From Pseudovibrio zosterae (GTDB lineage: Bacteria > Pseudomonadota > Alphaproteobacteria > Rhizobiales > Stappiaceae), in the NCBI RefSeq assembly GCF_033843645.1, contig NZ_JAWXVZ010000016.1:1-64000 (forward strand): a DNA stretch of 64,000 nucleotides, in the 5' to 3' direction. The translations under genes and the position numbers were made by a program. Positions 15,214 through 25,412 of the stretch are shown here, piece by piece. The number at the start of each line of letters is the position of its first letter. Position 1 is the first letter of the stretch. Under the pieces are notes generated by a model that was given only the letters and a program-made list of their open reading frames with translations, was not told the DNA's origin and searched no databases.

Positions 15214-17436
15214 TTAGTTCAGCTTGGAGACTTCGCCCATGTCAAAGAACAGGCTTTCACCGGAAGCATCGTCAACGCCGTCATTGTCGGTGGAGATGAG
15301 GATGCGGCCATCCGCGGTGATCGCCAGACCTTCGACCTTGTCTGGGGTCCAGCCGTTGGTGGCTGACATCTGAGGCAGGAGGTCCAGAACGACCTTCTTT
15401 TCCAGAACCGGAAGCTCTTCGCCGTGGGCCGCAGGGGTCACGCCATCCAGAGACACAACGGTTACCTGCTTGATCGCAGCGTCGGTGCCACCCTTGTTGT
15501 CGCGCTCTACAACAGCCAGCCTGTTGTCGCCGAGGTAGGTGACTTCAGAAAGGCCAACCCAGCCGCCAGCAGGGCTCTTTGGTGCGTCCAGCGGGTAGTG
15601 AACGAAACCCCAGCTCTTGTCTGCAGGATTGTAGATGCCGAGCTTGGTCATGCCCTTCGGGTCGTCGTTCCACTCGCGCTGAACAGCAACCACAACAACT
15701 GGCGTGCCGTTGATTTCAGCTTCAGTCACGCCTTCGAGGGAGAACCGCTTGGCCTGCTCGATGAGCGTTTCTGGCAGCGTGATTTCCTGCTCAATGGCAC
15801 CGTCAGCCGTTACCTGAAGCAGGTAGTGCTGCAGTTCTTTGCCCGGGTGACCTTCAGACGCAAGCCAGAAGCCGCCATCCTTGCGGATTGCGATGCCTTC
15901 CAGGTCGTACTTCTCAGCGGAGCCGCCGGTCAGGTCGACGTGGGAAACGATCTTTGCAGGCATTTCGGAAACGTCGAGGGTGAAGATGCGCGCTGCGTCG
16001 TAGAAGCTGTCGCTCACAGCGTAGATCTTGGAGGCGTCAGTTGGGTCGCCAGCCATGCCGGAGATTGCACCCCAGCCGATTGGTGCGCCGGTCTTTGGAT
16101 CGGTTTCGGAGATCAGCTGCGGGTACTCAGCAGCGTCTGCGCCGAACTTGTAGATGCCAACGTGAGCGCGAACGCCTTCTTCAGCTTCGTCCTTTTCGTT
16201 TGCAACAACAAACAGGCCGTTCTCTGAGAGGGCAAGCAGGCCTTCAGGCGCGATGTGTGTCGGCAGGAACTGGACGAACTCTGGCTCGCCGCCGGTGTCC
16301 TTGTAGACTGCAACGAAGTTGCCGCGCTCGGAGTTCACAAAGATGAGGGTGTCGTCACCGAACGTGCCAACTGCAACACCTTCAGGCTCGGTGCCCTTCT
16401 TGTGTGCGCGCTTGGATGGGTAGTGGCCATGGGACATGCCCAGGTGTTCCATCTGTGCGCCGCTGTCGAACAGGACTTCGCCGTCCTTGTTCCAGATTGT
16501 GAAGCCGCGGGAGCCGCCTTCGTAGTCACCTTCGTTTGCGGTCACGAAACGGTTGGCATCGATCCATGCAACAGCGTCTGGCTCGCGCGGTACATCGGTG
16601 ATTGAGCCGGATGCATCGCTCATGCGTGCTTTCTTGACCGGGATCGCATCAGCAGAAGAGGTGCCTGCGGAGAAGTGCGTGACGACTTCACCGGATGCCA
16701 GATCAACGATGGCCAGATGGTTGTTTTCCTGCAGCGTGACAACAGCGAGATTGTCATCGTTGATGGAAACGAATTCTGGCTCTGGATCGGTTGGGGCAAC
16801 GTCGGCAAGGCCAGTCATTTCAACAGTGCGAGCTGCCTCACAGTTGGTTGGCATGCCGTCGGCGTCCAGATCGAAGATGGTGAGGTGGCCAGCTGGAAGC
16901 TGTGGGATCACACCGTCGTTAAGGTCTTCGTCGCGCTCGTTCTCAATGGCGATGGCAACGAACTTGCCGTCTTTGGAAAGAGCAACGGAGTCTGGCTGAC
17001 CAGAAGCATCACACTTGGCAACAACTTCTTTGGTCTCCAGATCTACAACCGCCAGGTAACCGGAAGGGGCGGTGTAGCTTTCCGAGGTATTGACGCCAGC
17101 AAGGGCATACTTGGCGGCAACGGAAACGGACGTAGGCTCACCGCCCAAATCGGCACGGCCTGCAGGTACAGGATTGGCCGGGTCGGTGATGTCGAGGAAT
17201 ACGAGTGCGTCACCCGGGCTGTCCGTGAAGACGAGGGTGCGGCCATCTTTGGAGGCGCTGATGATTTCAGCAACGGTTTCAGTTGCTGGGTCAACGCCTT
17301 CAGCGAGGGTCTTGAAGACCGGGTAAGTCGCGATGCGCTCGAAGAATTTTCCGTCTGCTGCGTTTGCGGCTGAAGCCGTTGCAGCGATGATTGCCAAGCT
17401 GATACCGCCGATCAAACGACGCTTGAACTCTCGCAT
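15214..17436 (-). CDS. Secreted phytase-like esterase / beta-propeller protein
   Basis: A 740-aa exported protein. Residues 1-26 form a signal peptide (MREFKRRLIGGISLAIIAAT, cut near ASAANA-AD). Residues about 60-330 look like a YVTN/YncE-type beta-propeller with repeated blades (VVDLETKEVVAKCD, AIVDLASGEVVTHF). The C-terminal half, about 400-740, matches the 'esterase-like activity of phytase' family (KYDLEGIAIRKDGGFWLASEGHPG, FSLEGVTEAEING, KVEGLAITADGRILISTDNDGVDD). It probably acts in the periplasm or outside on a phosphoester or carboxyl ester, but the substrate is not certain. It is divergent from the TAXI-TRAP genes across a 465-bp gap and has its own terminator. Confidence 0.8.
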   Translation of the reverse strand: MREFKRRLIGGISLAIIAATASAANAADGKFFERIATYPVFKTLAEGVDPATETVAEIISASKDGRTLVFTDSPGDALVFLDITDPANPVPAGRADLGGEPTSVSVAAKYALAGVNTSESYTAPSGYLAVVDLETKEVVAKCDASGQPDSVALSKDGKFVAIAIENERDEDLNDGVIPQLPAGHLTIFDLDADGMPTNCEAARTVEMTGLADVAPTDPEPEFVSINDDNLAVVTLQENNHLAIVDLASGEVVTHFSAGTSSADAIPVKKARMSDASGSITDVPREPDAVAWIDANRFVTANEGDYEGGSRGFTIWNKDGEVLFDSGAQMEHLGMSHGHYPSKRAHKKGTEPEGVAVGTFGDDTLIFVNSERGNFVAVYKDTGGEPEFVQFLPTHIAPEGLLALSENGLFVVANEKDEAEEGVRAHVGIYKFGADAAEYPQLISETDPKTGAPIGWGAISGMAGDPTDASKIYAVSDSFYDAARIFTLDVSEMPAKIVSHVDLTGGSAEKYDLEGIAIRKDGGFWLASEGHPGKELQHYLLQVTADGAIEQEITLPETLIEQAKRFSLEGVTEAEINGTPVVVVAVQREWNDDPKGMTKLGIYNPADKSWGFVHYPLDAPKSPAGGWVGLSEVTYLGDNRLAVVERDNKGGTDAAIKQVTVVSLDGVTPAAHGEELPVLEKKVVLDLLPQMSATNGWTPDKVEGLAITADGRILISTDNDGVDDASGESLFFDMGEVSKLN

Positions 17437-17901
17437 GGAAGCCCCCTGTTTGTTTGGATAAAGGTTACTGCGTAAGTCTCAGCAACCTATGGTCGTCATA
17501 CTGCTTTGCAATGACGAATTTTTGAAGTTTCCATGACGCTCGCAATCCGCAGAAATTAGGGAAAAATCGAGAGTTTTAGCAATATTTGAGTTGCATATGT
17601 CTACAATTTACGGGCACGTACTGGTTGTTATTACGCAATGGGAAGAGGGGTGTTGTTAGCCCTCTAACAGGTTATCAAGCCTCATTGATCTCGGAGGATC
17701 GCGGGACGCGGTCCCCAGCAACTTGAGTGGGTTGTGCCTAAAGCGCGACAAACAGCGCTCTGCCACGCAATGAAATTGCTGATATTTTCTCGCTCAACTA
17801 TCAGGACTGCTCAATGTCTTCTCGCGGATATTGTGTATAGTGAGCCACATGCACCGCCGTGGTGGTGTGGGAGGAAAACAAAGAGTGCCCGAGGGGACAA
17901 G
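17437..17901. other. Divergent intergenic region, phytase-like gene / TAXI gene
   Basis: 465 bp. The frame of the downstream TAXI gene is open from 17734, but signal peptide and ribosome site place its start at 17902. Two inverted repeats stand out: CGTCAT-N11-ATGACG (17494-17516), 58 bp before the phytase-like gene, and TGTTAG-CCCT-CTAACA (17654-17669). Both are possible operators. I saw no convincing Pho box. Confidence 0.4.
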
Positions 17902-18855
17902 ATGAAATTACTGAAGGGATTGGCGTTGGGTGCCGCTGTGCTGGCTCTCACCGTTACAGCGCAGGCGCAGACACGCGTTACCTACAAGTCGGCCAAGACC
18001 GGCACGTCCTACTATCAGATGGCGGTTCAGGCGGCGGAGGCCATCAAGGCTGCTTCCGGCGGCGAGATCATCGTGACCGTTGAGGAAAGCCAAGGGTCTG
18101 TTCAGAACGTGATGGAGGCTTCGGTGCGCCCGGGCAACTACATGTTCACCACACCACCCGCCCTTGTGCCTCTGGCTCAAGCGGGCAAGGCCATGTTTGA
18201 AGGCCGGGCAAACCCGCGTTTTGACGAAATTCGCGCGCTGTTCCCGATCCCGTCGCTTACCATGCATTTCATTACGCGTGCAGACGCCAATGTCGCGGGC
18301 TTCGAAGACCTGAAAGGCAAGAAAATCCTCATTGGCAAGGGCTCTTTTGGCGCGCGTGAAGGCGCGAAATATCTTGAGCTGTTCGGCGTGAAAGATGGTG
18401 TTGAACTGGCTAATGTTGAACTGTCCAACGCTGTTTCTGCACTCAAGAACGGCCAGATCGACGGCTTTGTGACTGCAGGCTCCTATCCGGCGCCAAACGT
18501 CATTGAGGCGGCGGCAAGTGTTGATGTTGAGGTGCTGAGCCTGTCTGAAGACGAGATCGCTCAGACCAAGCGAACCAAGATCGTGATTCCTGCAGGAACG
18601 TACACCGGACAGGACGCAGATATTACCACTACCTCTCTTCCTGTGATTGCCTACACCACGACACAGATGGATGATGACACCGCTTATGCGGTTACCAAGG
18701 CTTTCTGGGAGGAAAAGGCAAAGCTGGCGGAGAGTGCGGCCTGGTGGGCTGGCGTTGATGCGGCCATGCTGGTGCATAATCAGACCAAGCTGCATCCGGG
18801 CGCGCTGCGCTACTATGATGAAGCTGGCATTGCGGTGCCGGATAGCCTGCGTTAA
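17902..18855 (+). CDS. TAXI-family TRAP transporter substrate-binding protein
   Basis: A 317-aa periplasmic binding protein of a TRAP transporter, TAXI branch. The signal peptide MKLLKGLALGAAVLALTVTA ends near QAQ at residue 23. The mature part opens with TRVTYKSAKTGTSYYQMAVQ, and FEDLKGKKILIGKGSFGAREGAKYL is the usual TAXI region. The frame runs 56 codons further upstream, but GAGGGG 5 bases before ATG 17902 plus the signal peptide fix the start. The fused permease follows 69 bp later, after a hairpin. TAXI systems are reported for C4/C5-dicarboxylates or glutamate; the substrate here is unknown. Confidence 0.9.
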   Translation: MKLLKGLALGAAVLALTVTAQAQTRVTYKSAKTGTSYYQMAVQAAEAIKAASGGEIIVTVEESQGSVQNVMEASVRPGNYMFTTPPALVPLAQAGKAMFEGRANPRFDEIRALFPIPSLTMHFITRADANVAGFEDLKGKKILIGKGSFGAREGAKYLELFGVKDGVELANVELSNAVSALKNGQIDGFVTAGSYPAPNVIEAAASVDVEVLSLSEDEIAQTKRTKIVIPAGTYTGQDADITTTSLPVIAYTTTQMDDDTAYAVTKAFWEEKAKLAESAAWWAGVDAAMLVHNQTKLHPGALRYYDEAGIAVPDSLR

Positions 18856-18878
18856 GTGACGCAACACAACGAATGCAC

Positions 18879-18912
18879 AAGGCCCGGACGCTTGGTTCGG
18901 GCCTTCAGTTTT
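18879..18912 (+). terminator. Intra-operon terminator between binding protein and permease
   Basis: Stem AAGGCCCG (18879-18886)/CGGGCCTT (18898-18905), then CAG and a five-T run. It sits between the TAXI binding protein and its permease and would let only part of transcription continue, raising the binding-protein to permease ratio. Confidence 0.75.
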
Positions 18913-18924
18913 TAGGGGCAATTG

Positions 18925-20682
18925 GTGACTGGACTTTCCCGTGCACTTTGGGTGGCGCTGGGCGGCGCGACCATCGTCTTCCATATCGGGCTGATCTTCT
19001 ACGGGTTGGTGCCGAACCTTGTCAGTCGTCCGCTGCATATGGCGCTGGCTTTGCCATGGGTTTTGATCTTCGTAGCCAAGAACCGGTTTGAAAAGATAAC
19101 CGGATGGATGCTGTGTGCGGCCGGGCTTTTCGCCAGTCTCTGGATCGCGCTGAACCAGCAGATGCTTGGCGACCAGTATGGCTATCTGATGGGCGACTTT
19201 CAGCTTGGCATTGCCATTGTGCTTCTGGTCGTGGTGCTGGAAATGGCGCGCCGTTCCATTGGTTGGCCGCTGCCCTTGGTGGCGCTGCTCTCCATCCTTT
19301 ACGGCGTGTTTGGCGAGCATATCCCCGGCGAATTTGGCTATGCAGGCATTCCGCTGCAGAGCTATCTGGGCACACTGACCATTGCCGAGGGCGGGCTGTG
19401 GGGCAGCTTGACGGGCATCTCCGTAAGCGTCGTGGCCATTTTTGTGATTTTTGGCGCGGTGCTGAATGCGGGTGAAGCCGGGCAGGGCTTCATGAATGTG
19501 GCCGCCGCCGCCGCGGGCCGTTTGCGTGGTGGCGCGGCCAAGGTTTCGGTTGTCTCCTCAGCGCTGTTTGGGTCTGTCTCCGGCTCGGCCTCTGCCAATG
19601 TGGCCTCGACCGGCGCAATCACCCTGCCTGCCATGACGCGGCTTGGCTATCCGCGCGCGCTTGCTGGCGCTGTGGAGGCGGTGGCATCTTCCGGCGGGCA
19701 GATCACTCCGCCGCTGATGGGGGCGGGGGCCTTTGTGATGGTGGAGCTGACCGGTGTGCCTTACACAGGCATCATGGCGGCGGCGATCCTGCCTGCATTT
19801 CTTTACTTTCTTGCTGTGTGGGTTGGCATCAACGCCTTCTCGCGGCGCTACGAGCTCAAGGGCCTGAGCGCTGATGAGCGTCCGGTCATGCGCACGGTGG
19901 TGATCACCTCTGCCTTCTTCCTCGTGCCGTTTGCGGTGCTGCTGTTTGCCATGTTCGCGTTGAAGTTCACACCGCAGTATGCCGCTTGCATTTCCATTCT
20001 GGTGGCCTTTGCGTTGCTGTTTATCGACAAGGCCTTGAGTTTCGACCGCGAGCGGACGATGGCGCGGTTGGAGCAGGCGTTGATGAACACCGGCCAGCAG
20101 GTCTCGACCATTGCGGCAATCATCATCTGCGCTTCGATCATCATCGGAACGCTCGGCATCACCGGATTGGGGGTGAAAATCACCTCGTTGATCCTGTCGG
20201 GCTCTGGCGGCATGCTTTGGCCCGCCCTGCTTCTGACCGCACTGGCCTGCCTTGTGCTTGGCATGGAGGTGCCCACCACTGCTGCCTATGTGATCTGCAT
20301 CTCCGTGGCCGGTCCGGCCCTGACCGAGATCGGGCTTGAGCCGTTACAGGCTCATATGTTCGTGTTCTGGTTTGCGCTGCTTTCTACCATCACGCCGCCG
20401 GTTTGCGGGGCGGTGTTCATCTCCGCTGGCATGGTGGGGGAGAACTGGCTGAAGGTAGCGGTGTTTGCCATGGCGCTGGGCATTGGGCTTTATCTGGTCC
20501 CGCTGGGGATGATTGCGAACCCTGCGTTGATTGAGCTTGCGAGTGCGCCGGTTGCGGCCCTTTTGGCTTCGGCGAAAATCGGTGTCGGTCTCTCCTTGAT
20601 TTCCTTTGGTTTGATTGCGCCATCCAAGCCCCACTTGCGTTTACTCTACGGGGTTGCGGGGGGCATTCTCATATTTATCTAA
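18925..20682 (+). CDS. TRAP transporter fused permease (TAXI type)
   Basis: An inner-membrane permease of about 585 aa that combines the small (DctQ-like) and large (DctM-like) TRAP subunits, as usual with TAXI binding proteins. Many hydrophobic helices run the full length. DctM-like signatures include ALFGSVSGSASANVASTGAI, TLPAMTRLGYPRALAGAVEA and VASSGGQITPPLMGAGAFVM. It should import an organic acid by ion symport with the protein at 17902. No ATG fits: AGGGG at 18914-18918 serves GTG 18925 (6-base gap) better than TTG 18922 (3 bases), so I chose GTG. A strong terminator follows. Confidence 0.88.
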   Translation: MTGLSRALWVALGGATIVFHIGLIFYGLVPNLVSRPLHMALALPWVLIFVAKNRFEKITGWMLCAAGLFASLWIALNQQMLGDQYGYLMGDFQLGIAIVLLVVVLEMARRSIGWPLPLVALLSILYGVFGEHIPGEFGYAGIPLQSYLGTLTIAEGGLWGSLTGISVSVVAIFVIFGAVLNAGEAGQGFMNVAAAAAGRLRGGAAKVSVVSSALFGSVSGSASANVASTGAITLPAMTRLGYPRALAGAVEAVASSGGQITPPLMGAGAFVMVELTGVPYTGIMAAAILPAFLYFLAVWVGINAFSRRYELKGLSADERPVMRTVVITSAFFLVPFAVLLFAMFALKFTPQYAACISILVAFALLFIDKALSFDRERTMARLEQALMNTGQQVSTIAAIIICASIIIGTLGITGLGVKITSLILSGSGGMLWPALLLTALACLVLGMEVPTTAAYVICISVAGPALTEIGLEPLQAHMFVFWFALLSTITPPVCGAVFISAGMVGENWLKVAVFAMALGIGLYLVPLGMIANPALIELASAPVAALLASAKIGVGLSLISFGLIAPSKPHLRLLYGVAGGILIFI

Positions 20683-20711
20683 GACGAAAGTTCAGTTTCG
20701 CGTTGGGTTAG

Positions 20712-20742
20712 CGGGCGAGTCCGAAAGGATTCGCCCGTTTTT
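20712..20742 (+). terminator. Terminator of the TAXI-TRAP operon
   Basis: An 11-bp stem with one G-T pair (20712-20722 with 20727-20737), GAAA tetraloop and a six-T run. It lies 30 bp after the permease stop. Confidence 0.93.
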
Positions 20743-20818
20743 TGTGTATATCAGCTAATTTCTTTGGTTTTTCACAGGCATTAGACGGCCGCGGAGGTGG
20801 CGTCGCACCTGCGGAAAC

Positions 20819-20849
20819 TTTCGTTTTTATTTCGAAATTACGCGAAATA
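20819..20849 (+). promoter_or_regulatory. Candidate operator of the glycerol transporter operon
   Basis: TTTCG occurs at 20819-20823 and 20830-20834, one helical turn apart, and the second copy forms an inverted repeat TATTTCG-N8-CGAAATA (20828-20849). TTTCG-type repeats are typical of DeoR-family operators such as GlpR. It lies about 225 bp before glpS in the 391-bp gap 20683-21073, which otherwise holds only the preceding terminator. Confidence 0.4.
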
Positions 20850-21073
20850 GTCCCAAGTGATGAAAAATGAAATTTGATTATAAGCATGATCCCTTATAAG
20901 TTGGTTTACTAAGCCGGGGGTTGGGAGCTCAGACCCCGGGCCCAGCATCGCAAGATCTGTCCAGTCTTCGGATAGGAGGTCGGGTGGGGATCCGCTGAGG
21001 TGCTGAACATCGAAAAAGAACGCCACGACGGCAGAGTCAGCTGTGAATGGCTGGCGGCCTTGGGAGGGCCAAC

Positions 21074-22156
21074 ATGCTGGAATTGAAAGGCGTCGGCAAA
21101 GTTGTCGGCGGGGTGGACCATATTAAGGACGTGTCCATGACCCTTGAACCTGGGTCATTGAACGTGCTCCTTGGGCCCACACTCTCAGGTAAAACAACCC
21201 TGATGCGTCTGATGGCCGGGCTGGACAAGCCGACCTCAGGACAAGTTATCGTAAATGGCAAGGATGTGACCGGGCACTCCGTGCGCAAGCGCGACGTGGC
21301 CATGGTCTATCAGCAGTTCATCAACTACCCCGCGCTGACCGTTTATGAAAACATCGCTTCGCCTCTTCGGATTGCGGGCTTGCCGAAAGCAGAGCTGGAC
21401 CGCAAGGTGCAGGAGGCGGCAGAGCTTCTCAAACTCACTCCTTATCTTGAGCGTACGCCGCTGAACCTGTCAGGTGGTCAGCAGCAGCGCACGGCACTGG
21501 CACGGGCGCTGGTGAAGGGCGCGCATCTGGTGCTCATGGATGAGCCGCTTGCGAACCTGGACTACAAGCTGCGTGAAGAGCTGCGCGCGGAGTTGCCCAA
21601 GATTTTCGCCGAGAGCGGCGCTGTTTTCGTTTATGCAACCACCGAGCCGTCCGAGGCCTTGTTGCTGGGCGGCAAGACCGCAACGCTTCACCATGGTGAA
21701 GTCAGCCAGTTCGGCCCGACACTGGAGGTCTACAAGCGACCCAATACGCTGGTGACAGCGCAGACCTTCTCTGATCCGCCCATGAACACGCTCAGCATCG
21801 TCAAGAAGGGCGATGTGCTGGAGTTGCCAAATGGGGACCAGATCCCGGTGGCCGAGAACGAAAAGATTCTCGCCGATGGCCCTTACATTGCGGGCTTCCG
21901 CCCACACCACCTGCACCTTTCCAAGCGCACCGACCACCATTTTGCGCTGAAGGGCGTTGTGCAGGTCTCCGAGATTACGGGCTCTGAGAGTTTCATCCAC
22001 GTGGACTGCGTGGGAGAGACCTGGGTCGCCCTTGCCCATGGCATCCGCAACATTGAAGTGGACGATGAGATCGAGGTGTTCCTTGATCCGCGCAACTTCC
22101 TTGTTTTCGAAACCAATGGCCGTCTTGCGACGCTCGACATGCCGGTGGAGGCGTAA
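21074..22156 (+). CDS. glpS: Glycerol ABC transporter ATP-binding protein GlpS
   Basis: A 360-aa ABC ATPase of the sugar/polyol (CUT1) type, first gene of the operon. Walker A is GPTLSGKT (34-41), Q-loop VYQQF (Q80), intact signature LSGGQ (132-136), Walker B LVLMDE (152-157), and a C-terminal TOBE-like region. The H-loop histidine is missing: YVTHD is replaced by YATTE, with Thr190 at the His position. The start at 21074 has GGGAGGG 5 bases upstream; the open frame goes 9 codons further back. Gene order and the DUF2160 gene five places later identify the rhizobial glpSTPQUV glycerol uptake system. Confidence 0.88.
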   Translation: MLELKGVGKVVGGVDHIKDVSMTLEPGSLNVLLGPTLSGKTTLMRLMAGLDKPTSGQVIVNGKDVTGHSVRKRDVAMVYQQFINYPALTVYENIASPLRIAGLPKAELDRKVQEAAELLKLTPYLERTPLNLSGGQQQRTALARALVKGAHLVLMDEPLANLDYKLREELRAELPKIFAESGAVFVYATTEPSEALLLGGKTATLHHGEVSQFGPTLEVYKRPNTLVTAQTFSDPPMNTLSIVKKGDVLELPNGDQIPVAENEKILADGPYIAGFRPHHLHLSKRTDHHFALKGVVQVSEITGSESFIHVDCVGETWVALAHGIRNIEVDDEIEVFLDPRNFLVFETNGRLATLDMPVEA

Positions 22157-22162
22157 GGACCC

Positions 22163-23239
22163 ATGGCTAACATAGAACTCAATCATATTCGCCACGCCTA
22201 CATGCCGAACCCGCAGTCGAAGAAGGACTATGCGCTGAAAGAAGTGCACCACACCTTCGAAGATGGCGGGGCTTATGCGCTGCTCGGGCCGTCTGGTTGT
22301 GGCAAGACAACGCTGCTGAACATCATCTCCGGTTTGCTGCGGCCTTCGGAAGGGGATCTGCTGTTTGATGGCGTTTCCGTTCGCGACCTGCCAACCGAAG
22401 CGCGCAACATTGCGCAGGTGTTTCAGTTCCCGGTCGTCTACGACACCATGAGCGTTTACGACAATCTGGCGTTCCCGCTGCGCAACCGAGGCGTTGAGGA
22501 ACGGGTGGTTGACGAGACAGTACGCCATATTCTCAATATCATCGATCTGGAAAGCAAAGCCCACCGCAAGGCCCAGGGCCTGACCGCAGATGAGAAGCAG
22601 AAGATCTCTCTGGGGCGTGGTCTGGTGCGGGCGGACGTGAACGCGATCCTGTTCGACGAGCCGCTTACGGTGATTGACCCGCACATGAAGTGGGTGCTGC
22701 GCTCGCAGCTCAAGCACCTGCACAAGCAGTTCGGCTACACCATGGTCTATGTGACCCATGACCAGACCGAAGCCCTGACCTTCGCTGACAAGGTGGTGGT
22801 CATGTATGAGGGCGAGGTGGTGCAGATCGGGACGCCGAATGAGCTGTTCCAGCGCCCGCAACACACCTTCGTCGGCTACTTCATCGGGTCGCCGGGCATG
22901 AACGTGGTGCCGTGCACACTGGAAGGTGAAGGCGCGCGCATCGGGGAACATGTACTGCCGCTGAGCGGCATCGGCCGGTTCGGCAGCGGTGCGTCGCTTG
23001 AGGTGGGCGTGCGCCCCGAGTTCGTGAGCCTGAAGCCGTCAGGTGAAGGCCTGCCCATTCAGGTGCAAGGTGTGGAGGATGTAGGGCGTTACCGCATCGT
23101 CCGCGCCAAGCTGGATGATCACGACTTCCACGCCATCGTGATGGAGGGCGAGGAAATTCCTGAGAGCCCGAGTGCCGTGATCAGTGCCGATAACATCAAC
23201 CTTTATGCCGATAGCTGGCTTGTTGGACGGGAGGGCTGA
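22163..23239 (+). CDS. glpT: Glycerol ABC transporter ATP-binding protein GlpT
   Basis: A 358-aa second ATPase of the importer, 6 bp after glpS. Walker A GPSGCGKT (42-49), Q-loop FQFPV, Walker B AILFDE and H-loop His199 (YVTHDQTEAL) are intact. The signature is degraded: LSGGQQQR is replaced by LTADEKQK (140-147), and the D-loop reads TVID. GlpT therefore supplies a good Walker/H-loop half site but a poor signature, the mirror image of GlpS. A GlpS-GlpT heterodimer would have one canonical and one degenerate ATP site. It energises the GlpPQ permease at the inner membrane. Confidence 0.88.
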   Translation: MANIELNHIRHAYMPNPQSKKDYALKEVHHTFEDGGAYALLGPSGCGKTTLLNIISGLLRPSEGDLLFDGVSVRDLPTEARNIAQVFQFPVVYDTMSVYDNLAFPLRNRGVEERVVDETVRHILNIIDLESKAHRKAQGLTADEKQKISLGRGLVRADVNAILFDEPLTVIDPHMKWVLRSQLKHLHKQFGYTMVYVTHDQTEALTFADKVVVMYEGEVVQIGTPNELFQRPQHTFVGYFIGSPGMNVVPCTLEGEGARIGEHVLPLSGIGRFGSGASLEVGVRPEFVSLKPSGEGLPIQVQGVEDVGRYRIVRAKLDDHDFHAIVMEGEEIPESPSAVISADNINLYADSWLVGREG

Positions 23240-23243
23240 TCTG

Positions 23244-24128
<885 letters not shown>

Positions 24129-24134
24129 TTGGAC

Positions 24135-25046
<912 letters not shown>

Positions 25047-25064
25047 GCTGAAGGAGGACGACCC

Positions 25065-25346
25065 ATGGATCTTTCGTGGATGGCGTGGACGACGCCAACG
25101 GTCATTTTCTTCAGTGTCATTGCTCTGCTCATCTTGAGCATGGGCATCTGGGAATATTTCGTTCCGGGGGGGAGCCCACGTGTGGGCATTCTCCGGTTCG
25201 AAACCACTCGGGGTGACCGCCTCTTCATCTCCCTGCTGGGCAGCGCATTCATCTGCCTGTTCTGGTTGGGGTTTGTCGGGCCGAACCTTTGGTGGGCCCT
25301 GGCTGTATGCGTAGCGTATGCGCTTTGTGTGTTTCGCTGGGTGTGA
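25065..25346 (+). CDS. glpU: Small membrane protein GlpU (DUF2160)
   Basis: A 93-aa protein with two to three hydrophobic helices (about 8-27, 53-70, 72-88), matching the DUF2160 family found only inside glycerol transporter operons of this kind. It has the strongest ribosome site of the operon (AAGGAGG before ATG) and lies 18 bp after glpQ and 66 bp before glpV. Its role is not established; an accessory part of the permease complex is the natural guess. Its presence is the main reason for calling the cluster a glycerol system rather than a general sugar transporter. Confidence 0.82.
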   Translation: MDLSWMAWTTPTVIFFSVIALLILSMGIWEYFVPGGSPRVGILRFETTRGDRLFISLLGSAFICLFWLGFVGPNLWWALAVCVAYALCVFRWV

Positions 25347-25412
25347 TGCCAGTTTTCGGCAAGGCCGGGAGAGCCGCGCCGAGTTTGAGTAGTGTTAAAC
25401 GGGAGGACTAAT

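Noticed and set aside
17494..17540. Pho box before the phytase-like gene
   Set aside because: GTCAT words occur but not as the spaced direct repeats a Pho box needs; only an inverted repeat is clear.
17908..19320. 470-aa minus-strand open frame opposite the TAXI and TRAP genes
   Set aside because: It is antisense to two well supported genes and rich in His/Arg/Gln, typical of a reading-frame shadow in GC-rich DNA.
21470..22951. 493-aa minus-strand open frame opposite glpS/glpT
   Set aside because: It spans two ABC ATPase genes in antisense and has no domain resemblance.
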